Of a stretch of 8,699 nucleotides of DNA, positions 1 through 5,529 are shown in pieces. A program made the position numbers and the translations under genes. The stretch spans positions 1 to 8,699 of the forward strand of contig NZ_JAYRCW010000100.1 in NCBI RefSeq assembly GCF_041909755.1, written 5' to 3'. The notes beneath the pieces were generated by a model. The model ran no database searches and had not been told where the DNA came from. It saw only the letters and a program-made list of their open reading frames with translations. Source of the DNA: Sandaracinobacteroides sp041909755. Its GTDB lineage: Bacteria; Pseudomonadota; Alphaproteobacteria; Sphingomonadales; Sphingomonadaceae. Every line of letters starts with the position of its first letter. Position 1 is the first letter of the stretch.

Positions 1-1
1 G

Positions 2-322
2 GACCGGAAGCAATCCGGCGGAGAGACATTCCTGGTGACGGACGGCGGCCTCCACCACCAGCTGGCGGCAACGGGCAATTTCGGCACGGTCATCCGCCGC
101 AATTATCCGGTCGCGAACGCGAGCCGCTCGGCCGGGCCCGAGGAAATCCTGTCCATCGTCGGCTGCCTCTGCACCCCGCTCGACCGGTTGGCGGACAAGG
201 TTTCGCTGCCCGCCGGCGAGGTGGGCGACCTGATCGCGCTGTTCATGGCCGGCGCCTATGGCCGCTCCGCCAGCCCGGAGGCCTTTCTGGGCCACCCGCC
301 ACCGCTGGAACTTCTGGTCTGA
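2..322 (+). CDS. PLP-dependent decarboxylase, exosortase A system-associated (3' end only)
   Basis: The last 106 codons of a fold-III PLP enzyme of the ornithine/diaminopimelate decarboxylase superfamily; the N-terminal barrel with the PLP lysine lies outside the window. Visible are the beta-barrel segment TDGGLHHQLAATGNFG, the active-site cysteine motif GCLCTPLD, and the tyrosine-containing GAYGRSAS near the C-terminus, which corresponds to the PLP-contacting tyrosine of this fold. The ending (SPEAFLGHPPPLELLV) and the TDGGLHH.LA..GNFG string are what I know from the decarboxylase subfamily found in exosortase A / PEP-CTERM exopolysaccharide loci, usually beside an AMP-forming acyl-CoA ligase and an acyl carrier protein. 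The real substrate of that subfamily is not established. The reading frame is open from the first bases of the window and stops with TGA. It converges on the small minus-strand gene with a 15-nt gap. A generic diaminopimelate decarboxylase is the alternative. Confidence 0.82.
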   Translation, partial: DRKQSGGETFLVTDGGLHHQLAATGNFGTVIRRNYPVANASRSAGPEEILSIVGCLCTPLDRLADKVSLPAGEVGDLIALFMAGAYGRSASPEAFLGHPPPLELLV

Positions 323-337
323 GGAAGGCCTGCCCGG

Positions 338-502
338 TCAGGGTGTCCGGAAACGCTCCGATATCATGGCCCGGTCGCTGCCCCGGCCTTCGGCGGGCAT
401 CAGCAGCATCGCGGTCGCAGCTCCGGCAACGACACCGAGCGTCAGCCCGATGATCCACACGAGGACAACGCCTCGGACGCCGGACTTTGGTCGTTCCTGC
501 AT
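338..502 (-). CDS. small single-span membrane protein, unknown function (54 aa)
   Basis: A 54-residue ORF that I do not recognise. Residues 1-10 are polar with basic residues R4, K6 and R10. One hydrophobic helix follows at about residues 11-35 (VVLVWIIGLTLGVVAGAA and onward), glycine-rich and ending in LLMP. A short charged tail, AEGRGSDRAMISERFRTP, ends the protein. The positive-inside rule suggests N-in, C-out topology in the inner membrane; no signal-peptidase site or PEP-CTERM motif is seen. The ATG at 502 is the conventional start. A GTG three codons upstream (511) is also in frame and is better placed behind an AGG at -9; an in-frame TAA lies beyond it. Support for a real gene is the perfect sigma-54 promoter about 50 nt upstream and the coherent membrane-protein composition. 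It lies downstream of truA on the same strand but has its own promoter. Confidence 0.6.
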   Translation of the reverse strand: MQERPKSGVRGVVLVWIIGLTLGVVAGAATAMLLMPAEGRGSDRAMISERFRTP

Positions 503-559
503 CCCATTCACGCTCGTTGCCTGCTTCCAAATAGTTAACGCGAACCCCGGCGGAAACCA

Positions 560-575
560 TGCAATGTTCGTGCCA
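560..575 (-). promoter_or_regulatory. sigma-54 (RpoN) -24/-12 promoter
   Basis: On the minus strand the sequence reads TGGCACGAACATTGCA, an exact match to the sigma-54 consensus TGGCACG-N4-TTGCW, with the required 10 nt between the invariant GG and GC. It is preceded by the A/T-rich TTAAAT. The predicted transcription start lies near position 549, giving a leader of about 40-50 nt to the start of the 54-aa membrane protein. Such promoters need an enhancer-binding activator. Known context: PEP-CTERM/exosortase loci often encode the PrsK/PrsR two-component pair, whose response regulator is of the sigma-54-activating type, and the decarboxylase next door belongs to that system. That PrsR acts here is inference. 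Confidence 0.8.
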
Positions 576-576
576 A

Positions 577-607
577 TTTAACCATTGCACGAATTCAACA
601 GGTTAAA
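577..607. repeat. inverted repeat upstream of the sigma-54 promoter (possible operator)
   Basis: TTTAACC (577-583) and GGTTAAA (601-607) form a perfect 7-bp inverted repeat with a 17-nt spacer. A second pair, TTCGTGC (567-573) and GCACGAA (587-593), is interleaved with it and overlaps the -24 element. The A/T-rich composition and lack of a T-run argue against a terminator for truA. Its position against the -24 box suggests a protein-binding site, although sigma-54 activators usually bind 80-150 bp upstream, so a repressor or another role is possible. Confidence 0.35.
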
Positions 608-633
608 CGCAGGGCAGGCACAACTTCTGTAAA

Positions 634-1395
634 TTATTCCGACGCTTGGCCATAAGTGGCCCGCACGAACCACAGCCCGTCCGGCGGGGCATTCAGCTTC
701 AGCGCGGCCCGGTTCCGGGCCTCCAGCGCGGCCTTCACGTCGGCCGGGCCCCATCGCCCTTCGCCCACCAGCACCAGCGCACCCACCATCGACCGCACCT
801 GGTGGTGCAGGAAGGACCGCGCGGCGGCATGGATCGTCACCGTCTGGCCGGATTCCGAAATCTCCAGCCTGTCCAGTGTCTTGACCGGGCTTTGCGCCTG
901 GCAGTGGACATGGCGGAAGGTGGTGAAGTCATGCCGTCCCACCAGCAGGGCGGCTGCCTCCGCCATCGCCCCGATCTCCAGCGGCTTGGGCCGCCGCCAC
1001 ACCAGCCCGTCGTTCCAGGTCAGCGGCGCACGGCGGCAGAGGATCCGGTAGTCATAGGCCCGGCCGGTGCAGGAAAAACGGGCGTGGAAATCCGCCGGGG
1101 CGTCCTCCGCCTCCAGCACCGCGACCGGCTGGCCCGCCAGCTTCAGCCGGGCGTTCACCCCTTCCATCAGCCGGAAGGCGCTCAACTCCGTCTCCAGCTC
1201 GGCATGGGCGACCATGCCGCTGGCATGAACGCCGGCATCCGTCCGCCCGGCGGCGTGGACGACCGCGTCTTCGCCGGTGATGTGGGCCAGGGCGGTTTCC
1301 ACCGCTTCCTGCACCGAAGGGCCATGGGGCTGCCGCTGCCAGCCCATGAACGGGCGGCCATCCCATTCCAGGATGAAGCGGACGCGGCGGGTCAA
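634..1395 (-). CDS. truA: tRNA pseudouridine(38-40) synthase TruA
   Basis: 253 aa, the normal length for the family. TruA isomerises uridines 38, 39 and 40 in the anticodon stem-loop of many tRNAs, in the cytoplasm. The catalytic aspartate is D53 in the hallmark AGRTDAGVHA (49-58). The N-terminal strand RRVRFILEWDGRPFMGWQRQ is typical, as are the C-terminal FLHHQVRSMVGALVLVGEG (from 195) and APPDGLWF (from 236). The start is TTG at 1395; no upstream ATG exists in this frame and the first internal ATG (residue 17) would cut conserved sequence. The TTG overlaps the fmt stop as TTGA (4 nt), so translation is probably coupled to fmt. A hairpin with an SD-like GGGTGA lies directly before the start. 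The gene ends with TAA, and the small membrane-protein gene lies about 130 nt further on. Confidence 0.96.
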   Translation of the reverse strand: MTRRVRFILEWDGRPFMGWQRQPHGPSVQEAVETALAHITGEDAVVHAAGRTDAGVHASGMVAHAELETELSAFRLMEGVNARLKLAGQPVAVLEAEDAPADFHARFSCTGRAYDYRILCRRAPLTWNDGLVWRRPKPLEIGAMAEAAALLVGRHDFTTFRHVHCQAQSPVKTLDRLEISESGQTVTIHAAARSFLHHQVRSMVGALVLVGEGRWGPADVKAALEARNRAALKLNAPPDGLWFVRATYGQASE

Positions 1396-2288
1396 ACCGG
1401 GTCACCCGGTTGCAGGCGGCGGCCGCGAAGCCAGTCGGCTGCGGGCATCCGGCCCTTGCCCTCGGGCTGGACGGTCAGCAGCCGGATGGCGCCGCTACCT
1501 GCCGCCACCAGATCGTTGCCGATGAACTGGCCGGGCGGGCCGGCGCCTTCTGCAGGCCCGGCGGCGATCAGTTTCACCCGCTGGCCGCCGCTTTCGAACC
1601 AGGCGCCGGGGCTGGGCTGCATCGCCCGCACCAGCCTGTCGATGTCCATGGCCGGCACGGACCAGTCGATCCGGGCCTCGCCCTTGTCGATCTTGTGGGC
1701 ATAGCTGACGCCCTGATCCGGCTGCGGGACCGCCGGATGGCCGGGCAGGTCGGCCAGCACGTCCAGCATCAGTCTGGCGCCAAGAGCCGCCAGCGCATCG
1801 GTCAGCTCTCCGGCGGTTTCCCGGCCGATCGGGATCCTGCCTTCCAGCCGAACAGGGCCGGTATCCAGCCCCTTTTCCATCTGCATGATCGCAACGCCGG
1901 TCTCCGCGTCTCCGGCCAGGATCGCGCGCTGGATGGGGGCGGCCCCGCGCCAGCGGGGCAGCAGCGAGGCATGGATGTTGAGGCATCCGTGCCGCGGCGC
2001 CTCCAGGATCGCCCTGGGCAGCAGCAGGCCATAGGCGGCGACCACGGCGCAATCCAGATCGAGGGCGACGAATGCGGCCTTTTCCTCCTCTCCCTTCAGG
2101 GTTTCGGGGGTGCGGACGGGAAGGCCCAGCTCCTCTGCCCGGCGGTGGACGGGCGATGGCGTCAGCCGCCCCCGGTTCGCGGGGCGGGGCGGCTGGGTAT
2201 AGACGGCGGCGACCTCGTGGCCGGCCCCGACAAGGGCGTCCAGCGCGGCGACGGCGAAATCCGGGGTTCCCATGAAGGCAATTCGCAT
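1392..2288 (-). CDS. fmt: methionyl-tRNA formyltransferase
   Basis: 298 aa. Transfers a formyl group from 10-formyl-tetrahydrofolate to the methionine of initiator tRNA, in the cytoplasm. The N-terminal formyltransferase fold starts with MRIAFMGTPDFAVAAL. The signature CLNIHASLLPRWRGAAPI follows, with catalytic N104 and H106, and GLDTGPV supplies the third catalytic residue, D142, spaced as in the E. coli enzyme (N106/H108/D144). LTPSPVHRRAEE (42-53) is the usual loop after the first Rossmann unit. The C-terminal tRNA-binding domain spans about 205-298. I chose the ATG at 2288; an in-frame ATG at 2324 would add 12 residues absent from the family and overlap recR. No Shine-Dalgarno sequence precedes the start. 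Downstream it overlaps truA by 4 nt. def, which removes the formyl group, lies just beyond recR. Confidence 0.96.
   Translation of the reverse strand: MRIAFMGTPDFAVAALDALVGAGHEVAAVYTQPPRPANRGRLTPSPVHRRAEELGLPVRTPETLKGEEEKAAFVALDLDCAVVAAYGLLLPRAILEAPRHGCLNIHASLLPRWRGAAPIQRAILAGDAETGVAIMQMEKGLDTGPVRLEGRIPIGRETAGELTDALAALGARLMLDVLADLPGHPAVPQPDQGVSYAHKIDKGEARIDWSVPAMDIDRLVRAMQPSPGAWFESGGQRVKLIAAGPAEGAGPPGQFIGNDLVAAGSGAIRLLTVQPEGKGRMPAADWLRGRRLQPGDPV
1395..1411 (-). promoter_or_regulatory. hairpin covering the truA ribosome-binding site
   Basis: The minus-strand sequence AACCGGGTGACCCGGTT is a perfect 17-bp palindrome; in RNA it folds as a 7-bp stem (AACCGGG/CCCGGTT) with a TGA loop. It lies within the last codons of fmt, and its final base is the first base of the truA TTG. 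The only SD-like stretch, GGGTGA, sits 6 nt before the TTG, inside this hairpin. A ribosome finishing fmt would melt it, which fits translational coupling. The function is inferred. Confidence 0.45.
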
Positions 2289-2295
2289 GGCAGAG

Positions 2296-2324
2296 CCGAT
2301 AGAATGGACGACGCATTGCAGCAA
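2296..2324 (-). promoter_or_regulatory. possible fmt promoter, giving a leaderless mRNA
   Basis: On the minus strand, TTGCTG (2324-2319), a 17-nt spacer and TATCGG (2301-2296) resemble a housekeeping promoter. The -10-like hexamer ends 7 nt before the fmt ATG, which would place the transcript start at or next to the start codon. There is no SD, which fits. The element overlaps the recR start region. The match is partial, so this is tentative. Confidence 0.35.
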
Positions 2325-2897
2325 CTGACAGCGCTGATCGCCCGGCTGCCCGGCCTGGGGCCCAGATCGGCGCGGCGGGTGGTTTTGCAGCTGATGAAGA
2401 ACCGGGAAACCCAGTTGAAGCCGCTGATGGCGGCGTTGCAGCGGGTGGATTCGGCGCTGTCCGCCTGTGCGGTGTGCGGCAATCTGGATACGGCGAACCC
2501 CTGCCGCATATGCACCGATCCGCGGCGCGATCCTGCGATGTTGTGCGTGGTGGCCGATGTGGCGGACCTGTGGGCGCTGGAACGGGGGCGGCTGTTTTCA
2601 GGCCGGTATCATGTGCTTGGCGGCACGCTGTCCGCGCTCGATGGGGTGGGGCCGGATGATCTTTCGATCGCGGCGCTGAAAGAGCGGGTGGCGGGTGATC
2701 CGCCTGTTACGGAAGTGGTGCTGGCGATGAACGCCACGCTGGAAGGGCAGACGACGGCGCATTTCGTGGCCGATGCGGTGGAGGGGTTGGGCGCGAAGGT
2801 GACGCAGCTGGCGCATGGCGTGCCGGTGGGGGGCGAGCTGGACTATCTGGATGAAGGCACGCTGGCGCAGGCCCTGCGGCTGCGGCGGCCGCTTTAG
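2304..2897 (+). CDS. recR: recombination mediator RecR
   Basis: 197 aa, the usual length. RecR works with RecO (and RecF) to load RecA at single-strand gaps in post-replication repair; it forms a ring-like tetramer around DNA. Visible parts in order: a helix-hairpin-helix segment with ARLPGLGPRSARRVVLQL (13-30), a C4 zinc finger (C55, C58, C67, C70), a Toprim domain at about 78-172, and the C-terminal signature HGVPVGGELDYLDEGTL. The ATG at 2304 fits the family N-terminus; the frame is open far upstream but that stretch is antisense to fmt. Only 15 nt separate its start from the divergent fmt start, so any promoter must lie inside fmt. No strong SD is seen. The usual partner yaaA/ybaB (YbaB/EbfC) or dnaX is not adjacent. 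Confidence 0.96.
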   Translation: MDDALQQLTALIARLPGLGPRSARRVVLQLMKNRETQLKPLMAALQRVDSALSACAVCGNLDTANPCRICTDPRRDPAMLCVVADVADLWALERGRLFSGRYHVLGGTLSALDGVGPDDLSIAALKERVAGDPPVTEVVLAMNATLEGQTTAHFVADAVEGLGAKVTQLAHGVPVGGELDYLDEGTLAQALRLRRPL

Positions 2898-2908
2898 GTA
2901 CGGCCCAT

Positions 2909-2926
2909 CGCAGCCGGAGGGCTGCG
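2909..2926 (+). terminator. stem-loop after recR, possible weak terminator
   Basis: CGCAGCC and GGCTGCG form a perfect 7-bp GC-rich stem with a GGAG tetraloop, 11 nt after the recR stop. No T-run follows (GCTTGACC), so it is not a classic intrinsic terminator. It lies just before the likely def promoter and may separate the two transcription units or protect the recR 3' end. Confidence 0.35.
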
Positions 2927-2927
2927 G

Positions 2928-2957
2928 CTTGACCGGGGCGGCGCTGCTTCCTAGCTA
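2928..2957 (+). promoter_or_regulatory. likely def promoter with start-proximal transcription start
   Basis: CTTGAC at 2928-2933 is a canonical alphaproteobacterial -35. After a 17-nt spacer comes CTAGCT/TAGCTA (2951-2957), a fair -10. It forms part of the 10-bp palindrome CCTAGCTAGG (2950-2959). The hexamer ends 6-7 nt before the def ATG, predicting a transcript that begins at or within a few bases of the start codon. An AGGGGGA abuts the ATG but is closer than a typical SD. Confidence 0.45.
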
Positions 2958-2963
2958 GGGGGA

Positions 2964-3509
2964 ATGGCCATCCTGACCATCCTTGAAGTGCCCGATCCGC
3001 GCCTGCGCCGCATTTCCGAACCCGTGGCGGAGGTGACGGACGAGATCCGCGCGCTGATCGCGGACATGTTCGAGACGATGTATGATGCGCCCGGCATCGG
3101 GCTGGCGGCGGCGCAGGTGGATGTGCCGATCCGGCTGCTGGTGATGGATCTGGGCGACGGGCCGGAGGATGCGGAGGGCAATCCGGGCAGGAACCCCCGC
3201 GTGTTCATCAACCCGGAAATCCTGGATCCAAGCGAGGATTACAGCGTCTATAACGAGGGCTGTCTTTCGGTGCCCGGCCAATATGCCGATGTGGAGCGGC
3301 CCGCCGTGGTGCGCGCCCGCTGGCTGGACGAGAATGGCGTGGCGCATGACGAAGTGCTGGACAGCCTGACGGCGACCTGCCTTCAGCACGAGATGGATCA
3401 TCTGGACGGCATCCTCTTCATCGACCATCTGTCGCGCCTGAAGCGGGACATGGTGCTGAAGAAGCTGGAAAAGGCGCGCCGCGAAAAGGCCGGGAAGAAA
3501 GCCGCCTGA
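2964..3509 (+). CDS. def: peptide deformylase
   Basis: 181 aa. A metalloenzyme that removes the formyl group from the N-terminal methionine of nascent proteins at the ribosome exit. All three family motifs are intact: GIGLAAAQ (44-51), EGCLS (98-102) with metal ligand C100, and QHEMDHLDG (141-149) with metal ligands H142 and H146 and catalytic E143. The lysine/arginine-rich C-terminal helix (KRDMVLKKLEKARREK) is the usual ribosome-binding tail. It is a standard type 1 enzyme; an insertion of acidic and glycine residues around 65-76 is typical of alphaproteobacteria. The ATG at 2964 gives the family N-terminus MAILTILEVPDPRLR. The stop overlaps the next gene as TGATG, so the two are co-transcribed. 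Confidence 0.97.
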   Translation: MAILTILEVPDPRLRRISEPVAEVTDEIRALIADMFETMYDAPGIGLAAAQVDVPIRLLVMDLGDGPEDAEGNPGRNPRVFINPEILDPSEDYSVYNEGCLSVPGQYADVERPAVVRARWLDENGVAHDEVLDSLTATCLQHEMDHLDGILFIDHLSRLKRDMVLKKLEKARREKAGKKAA

Positions 3510-4297
3510 TGGACGGCGGCCGGCTCGACGCGGTTGAGCATCGGCGGGCGCCTGACGACCATGAGCAGATCGAGAAGCAGCTTCAGCTGCGGCTGTTCGA
3601 GATCCTGATCGCCTATCATCGCCAGCAACGGGCCGCCGTGATCGTGCTGGAAGGCTGGGACGCGGCGGGGAAGGGCGGCCTGATCAAGCGGCTGACGGCC
3701 GAGATGGATCCGCGCTTCCTGAAAGTGGTGCCGATCGCGGCGCCCAACGAGCATGAGCGCAGGCAGCATTATCTGACCCGTTTCTGGGCGCAGCTGCCGG
3801 AAAAGGGCAACTGGACGGTGTTCGACCGCAGCTGGTACGGCCGGGTGGCGGTGGAGCGGGTGGAAGGCTTCGCCAGCCCCGAGGACTGGGGCCGGGCCTA
3901 TGGCGAGATCAACGCCTTTGAATCGACGCTGGTGACGCACGGCACGAGGCTGGTGAAGCTGTTCCTGCATGTGAGCCAGGACGAGCAGGACAAGCGGCTG
4001 ATCGACCGGCTGGAGCAGCCGTGGAAGCGCTGGAAGGTTTCAGCGGAGGATTTCCGCAACCGGGCGAAGCGGGCGGCCTATCTGACGGCCTATGAGGAGA
4101 TGTTCGAGCGCACCGACAGCGAGCATGCGCGCTGGCACATCATCGGCGCGAACCACAAGAAGCAGGCACGGATCGAGGGGCTGAAGATCCTGGCGGACGA
4201 ACTGGCCCGCGACGTGGACCTGACCGACCCGCCGCTGACCCCGGAGCTGCGGAAGCTGGCCGAGAAGGAGCTGGGGGTTGCCCTGAAGCCGAAATAG
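3509..4297 (+). CDS. PPK2-family polyphosphate kinase (polyphosphate:nucleotide phosphotransferase)
   Basis: 262 aa, a single PPK2 domain of the P-loop kinase fold. PPK2 enzymes move phosphate between polyphosphate and nucleotides, mostly making nucleotides from polyphosphate. The Walker A motif is EGWDAAGKGG (48-57); the Walker B/catalytic motif is VFDRSWYGR (104-112), followed by VAVERVEGF. The lid segment with basic residues is near 160-190 (KRLIDRLEQPWKRWKVS). The DRSWYGR..VERVEGF wording resembles the polyphosphate:AMP phosphotransferase branch more than DRSWYNR-type class I enzymes, but the nucleotide preference cannot be settled by eye. The start overlaps the def stop by 1 nt. No terminator is apparent; the parS site lies 39 nt after the stop. 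Linkage with def may reflect expression, not shared function. Confidence 0.88.
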   Translation: MDGGRLDAVEHRRAPDDHEQIEKQLQLRLFEILIAYHRQQRAAVIVLEGWDAAGKGGLIKRLTAEMDPRFLKVVPIAAPNEHERRQHYLTRFWAQLPEKGNWTVFDRSWYGRVAVERVEGFASPEDWGRAYGEINAFESTLVTHGTRLVKLFLHVSQDEQDKRLIDRLEQPWKRWKVSAEDFRNRAKRAAYLTAYEEMFERTDSEHARWHIIGANHKKQARIEGLKILADELARDVDLTDPPLTPELRKLAEKELGVALKPK

Positions 4298-4336
4298 CCG
4301 TGGCCGGACGCTCTGCTGGCAGATAACCACATTGGT

Positions 4337-4352
4337 TGTTCCACGTGGAACA
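4337..4352. promoter_or_regulatory. parS: parS centromere site bound by ParB
   Basis: TGTTCCACGTGGAACA is a perfect 16-bp palindrome of the chromosomal parS class (core GTTNCACGTGNAAC; the B. subtilis form is TGTTTCACGTGAAACA). ParB clamps load at such sites and spread, and ParA segregates the complex. parS sites lie close to the replication origin in most bacteria, so this part of the chromosome is probably origin-proximal. On the minus strand the site reads ATG TTC CAC GTG GAA (MFHVE), which sometimes serves as a gene start in alphaproteobacteria, but no gene follows here. Confidence 0.88.
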
Positions 4353-4574
4353 TTTCCCTACACTTTGATTTCAACAGATTAAGGGTGAAAGCTGTTGGAT
4401 TTGTTGGAGATCATGCCTGCTGGATGCCCGGTAGTGGGCGGTAGCCGAATAGCATAATGTCCCTGAAACTCCCCCGCTTTCGGGCAAGGATCAAATTAAC
4501 AGGAGCCGACTAGGGGTTGGCGTAGTTGTGAGGCAGCGACTAAGAGGATTGAGGTAAAACGGGGAGCTCCAAGC
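4353..4574. other. lower-GC intergenic stretch with no recognisable gene
   Basis: Together with 4298-4336 this is a 277-nt gene-free gap. It is visibly richer in A and T than the core genes around it. I see no tRNA, no integrase fragment and no convincing ORF. A small CCCG/CGGG hairpin occurs around 4473-4484 and several stop codons fall in all plus frames. The 3' end holds the likely ribosome-binding site GGGGAG (4561-4566), 8 nt before the GTG of the next gene. It probably marks the left edge of acquired DNA. Confidence 0.45.
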
Positions 4575-5450
4575 GTGTCGAAGAATTATGTGAAGCCGGA
4601 ACGGTTGTGGCTGCGAACTCATCCCGAGTATTCGGAGAAGTGGGTTCAGCAATTGATTGCGGAAGATCCCTCGATCCTCGGCTTGGGTGACCTAGTTCTT
4701 CGAGATCAGGAGCGCATTCACCCGCGCGCGGGGAGACTTGATCTCCTGTTGCAGGATGTAGAGACGAAGCGGCGGTATGAGGTGGAGTTGCAGCTTGGCT
4801 CGACCGATGAGGCGCACATCATCCGCACCATCGAGTATTGGGATATATAGCGAAAGCGCTACCCACAGTATGACCACTGCGCGGTGATTGTCGCCGAAGA
4901 CATTACCAGCCGCTTCCTGAACGTCATTTCCCTGTTTAACGGCACGATCCCGCTCATCGCCATACAGATGCAGGCGCTTCGCATCGGTGAGAACATCACT
5001 CTCGTCTTCACGACCGTCATGGACGAGATGACGCGCGGACTCGTGGACGAGGACGAAGACGCGGACGCCGCCCCGACCGACCGCGATTATTGGGAGAAGC
5101 GGGCGACCAAGGCGACCGTCGCCCTTGCCGACGATCTCCTTGTGCTGGTCAAGCAGTTCGATCCGACGCTCGAACTTAAATACAACAAGTTCTACATCGG
5201 CCTGTCCCGCGAGGGCCAGCCGTTCAACTTCGTCAGTTTCCGCCCGAAGAAGAGCAACATCAACTTCGAGCTTAAGCTGCCGCAAACGGACGAATTGGAC
5301 GCGAAGATCGACGAGTCAGGCATTGAGACGCTGGAATACAACAAGCGGTGGGGCCTCTACCGCCTGCGGCTCACGAAGGAGCAGGTAAAGAGCAAGACCG
5401 AAATCCTGCGTGAGCTGATGCAACTCGCCTATGAACGGCGGTCTTCCTGA
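4575..5450 (+). pseudogene. PD-(D/E)XK-like / DUF5655-like protein gene interrupted by an amber codon
   Basis: One frame of 292 codons broken by a single TAG at 4848-4850 (codon 92). Before it: 91 residues with E30, then GRLD (D56), then YEVELQ (E69/E71/Q73), which looks like a PD-(D/E)XK nuclease core with Q in place of the usual K (as VEIK in NucS-type enzymes). After it: RKRYPQYDHCAVIVAEDITSR and ISLFNGTIPLIAIQMQALR, then a C-terminal region (about 185-285) with FVSFRPKK..INFELKLP and LEYNKRWGLYRLRLT, which I recall as DUF5655-like. Homologues I remember read EYWDIERKRYPQYDH, so TAG replaced GAG by one base change. No frameshift is present and the downstream half looks intact, so the lesion may be recent, or the codon may be read through. 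GTG start at 4575 behind GGGGAG. Base composition is lower in GC than the flanks, suggesting transfer. Role unknown; such proteins often occur in defence or mobile regions. Confidence 0.75.
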
Positions 5451-5529
5451 AGATGCGCCATCGCCGCAGCAATGTGGTCAGAGGCGATTTCCACCGGCGG
5501 TGTCAGCCTCCCCGACGACCGCCGTCTCG

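Noticed and set aside
258..581. 107-aa plus-strand ORF
   Set aside because: It overlaps the decarboxylase 3' end in another frame and runs antisense to the small membrane protein; composition has no protein-like pattern.
646..1704. 352-aa plus-strand ORF
   Set aside because: It is antisense to truA and fmt, which have complete motifs; its translation is low-complexity P/R/G/A sequence typical of a GC-rich shadow frame.
1410..2303. upstream extension of the recR frame to 1410
   Set aside because: The open frame is antisense to fmt; RecR has normal length and N-terminus from 2304.
2289..2324. longer fmt start at 2324
   Set aside because: The extra 12 residues are not family-like, would overlap recR, and MRIAFMGTPDF is the usual N-terminus.
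4090..4374. minus-strand ORF containing MFHVEQ at the parS site
   Set aside because: MFHVEQ is just parS translated; the rest is antisense to the PPK2 gene.
4457..4513. 18-codon ORF (MSLKLPRF...) in the gap before the interrupted gene
   Set aside because: No ribosome-binding site, no recognisable relatives and too short to support.
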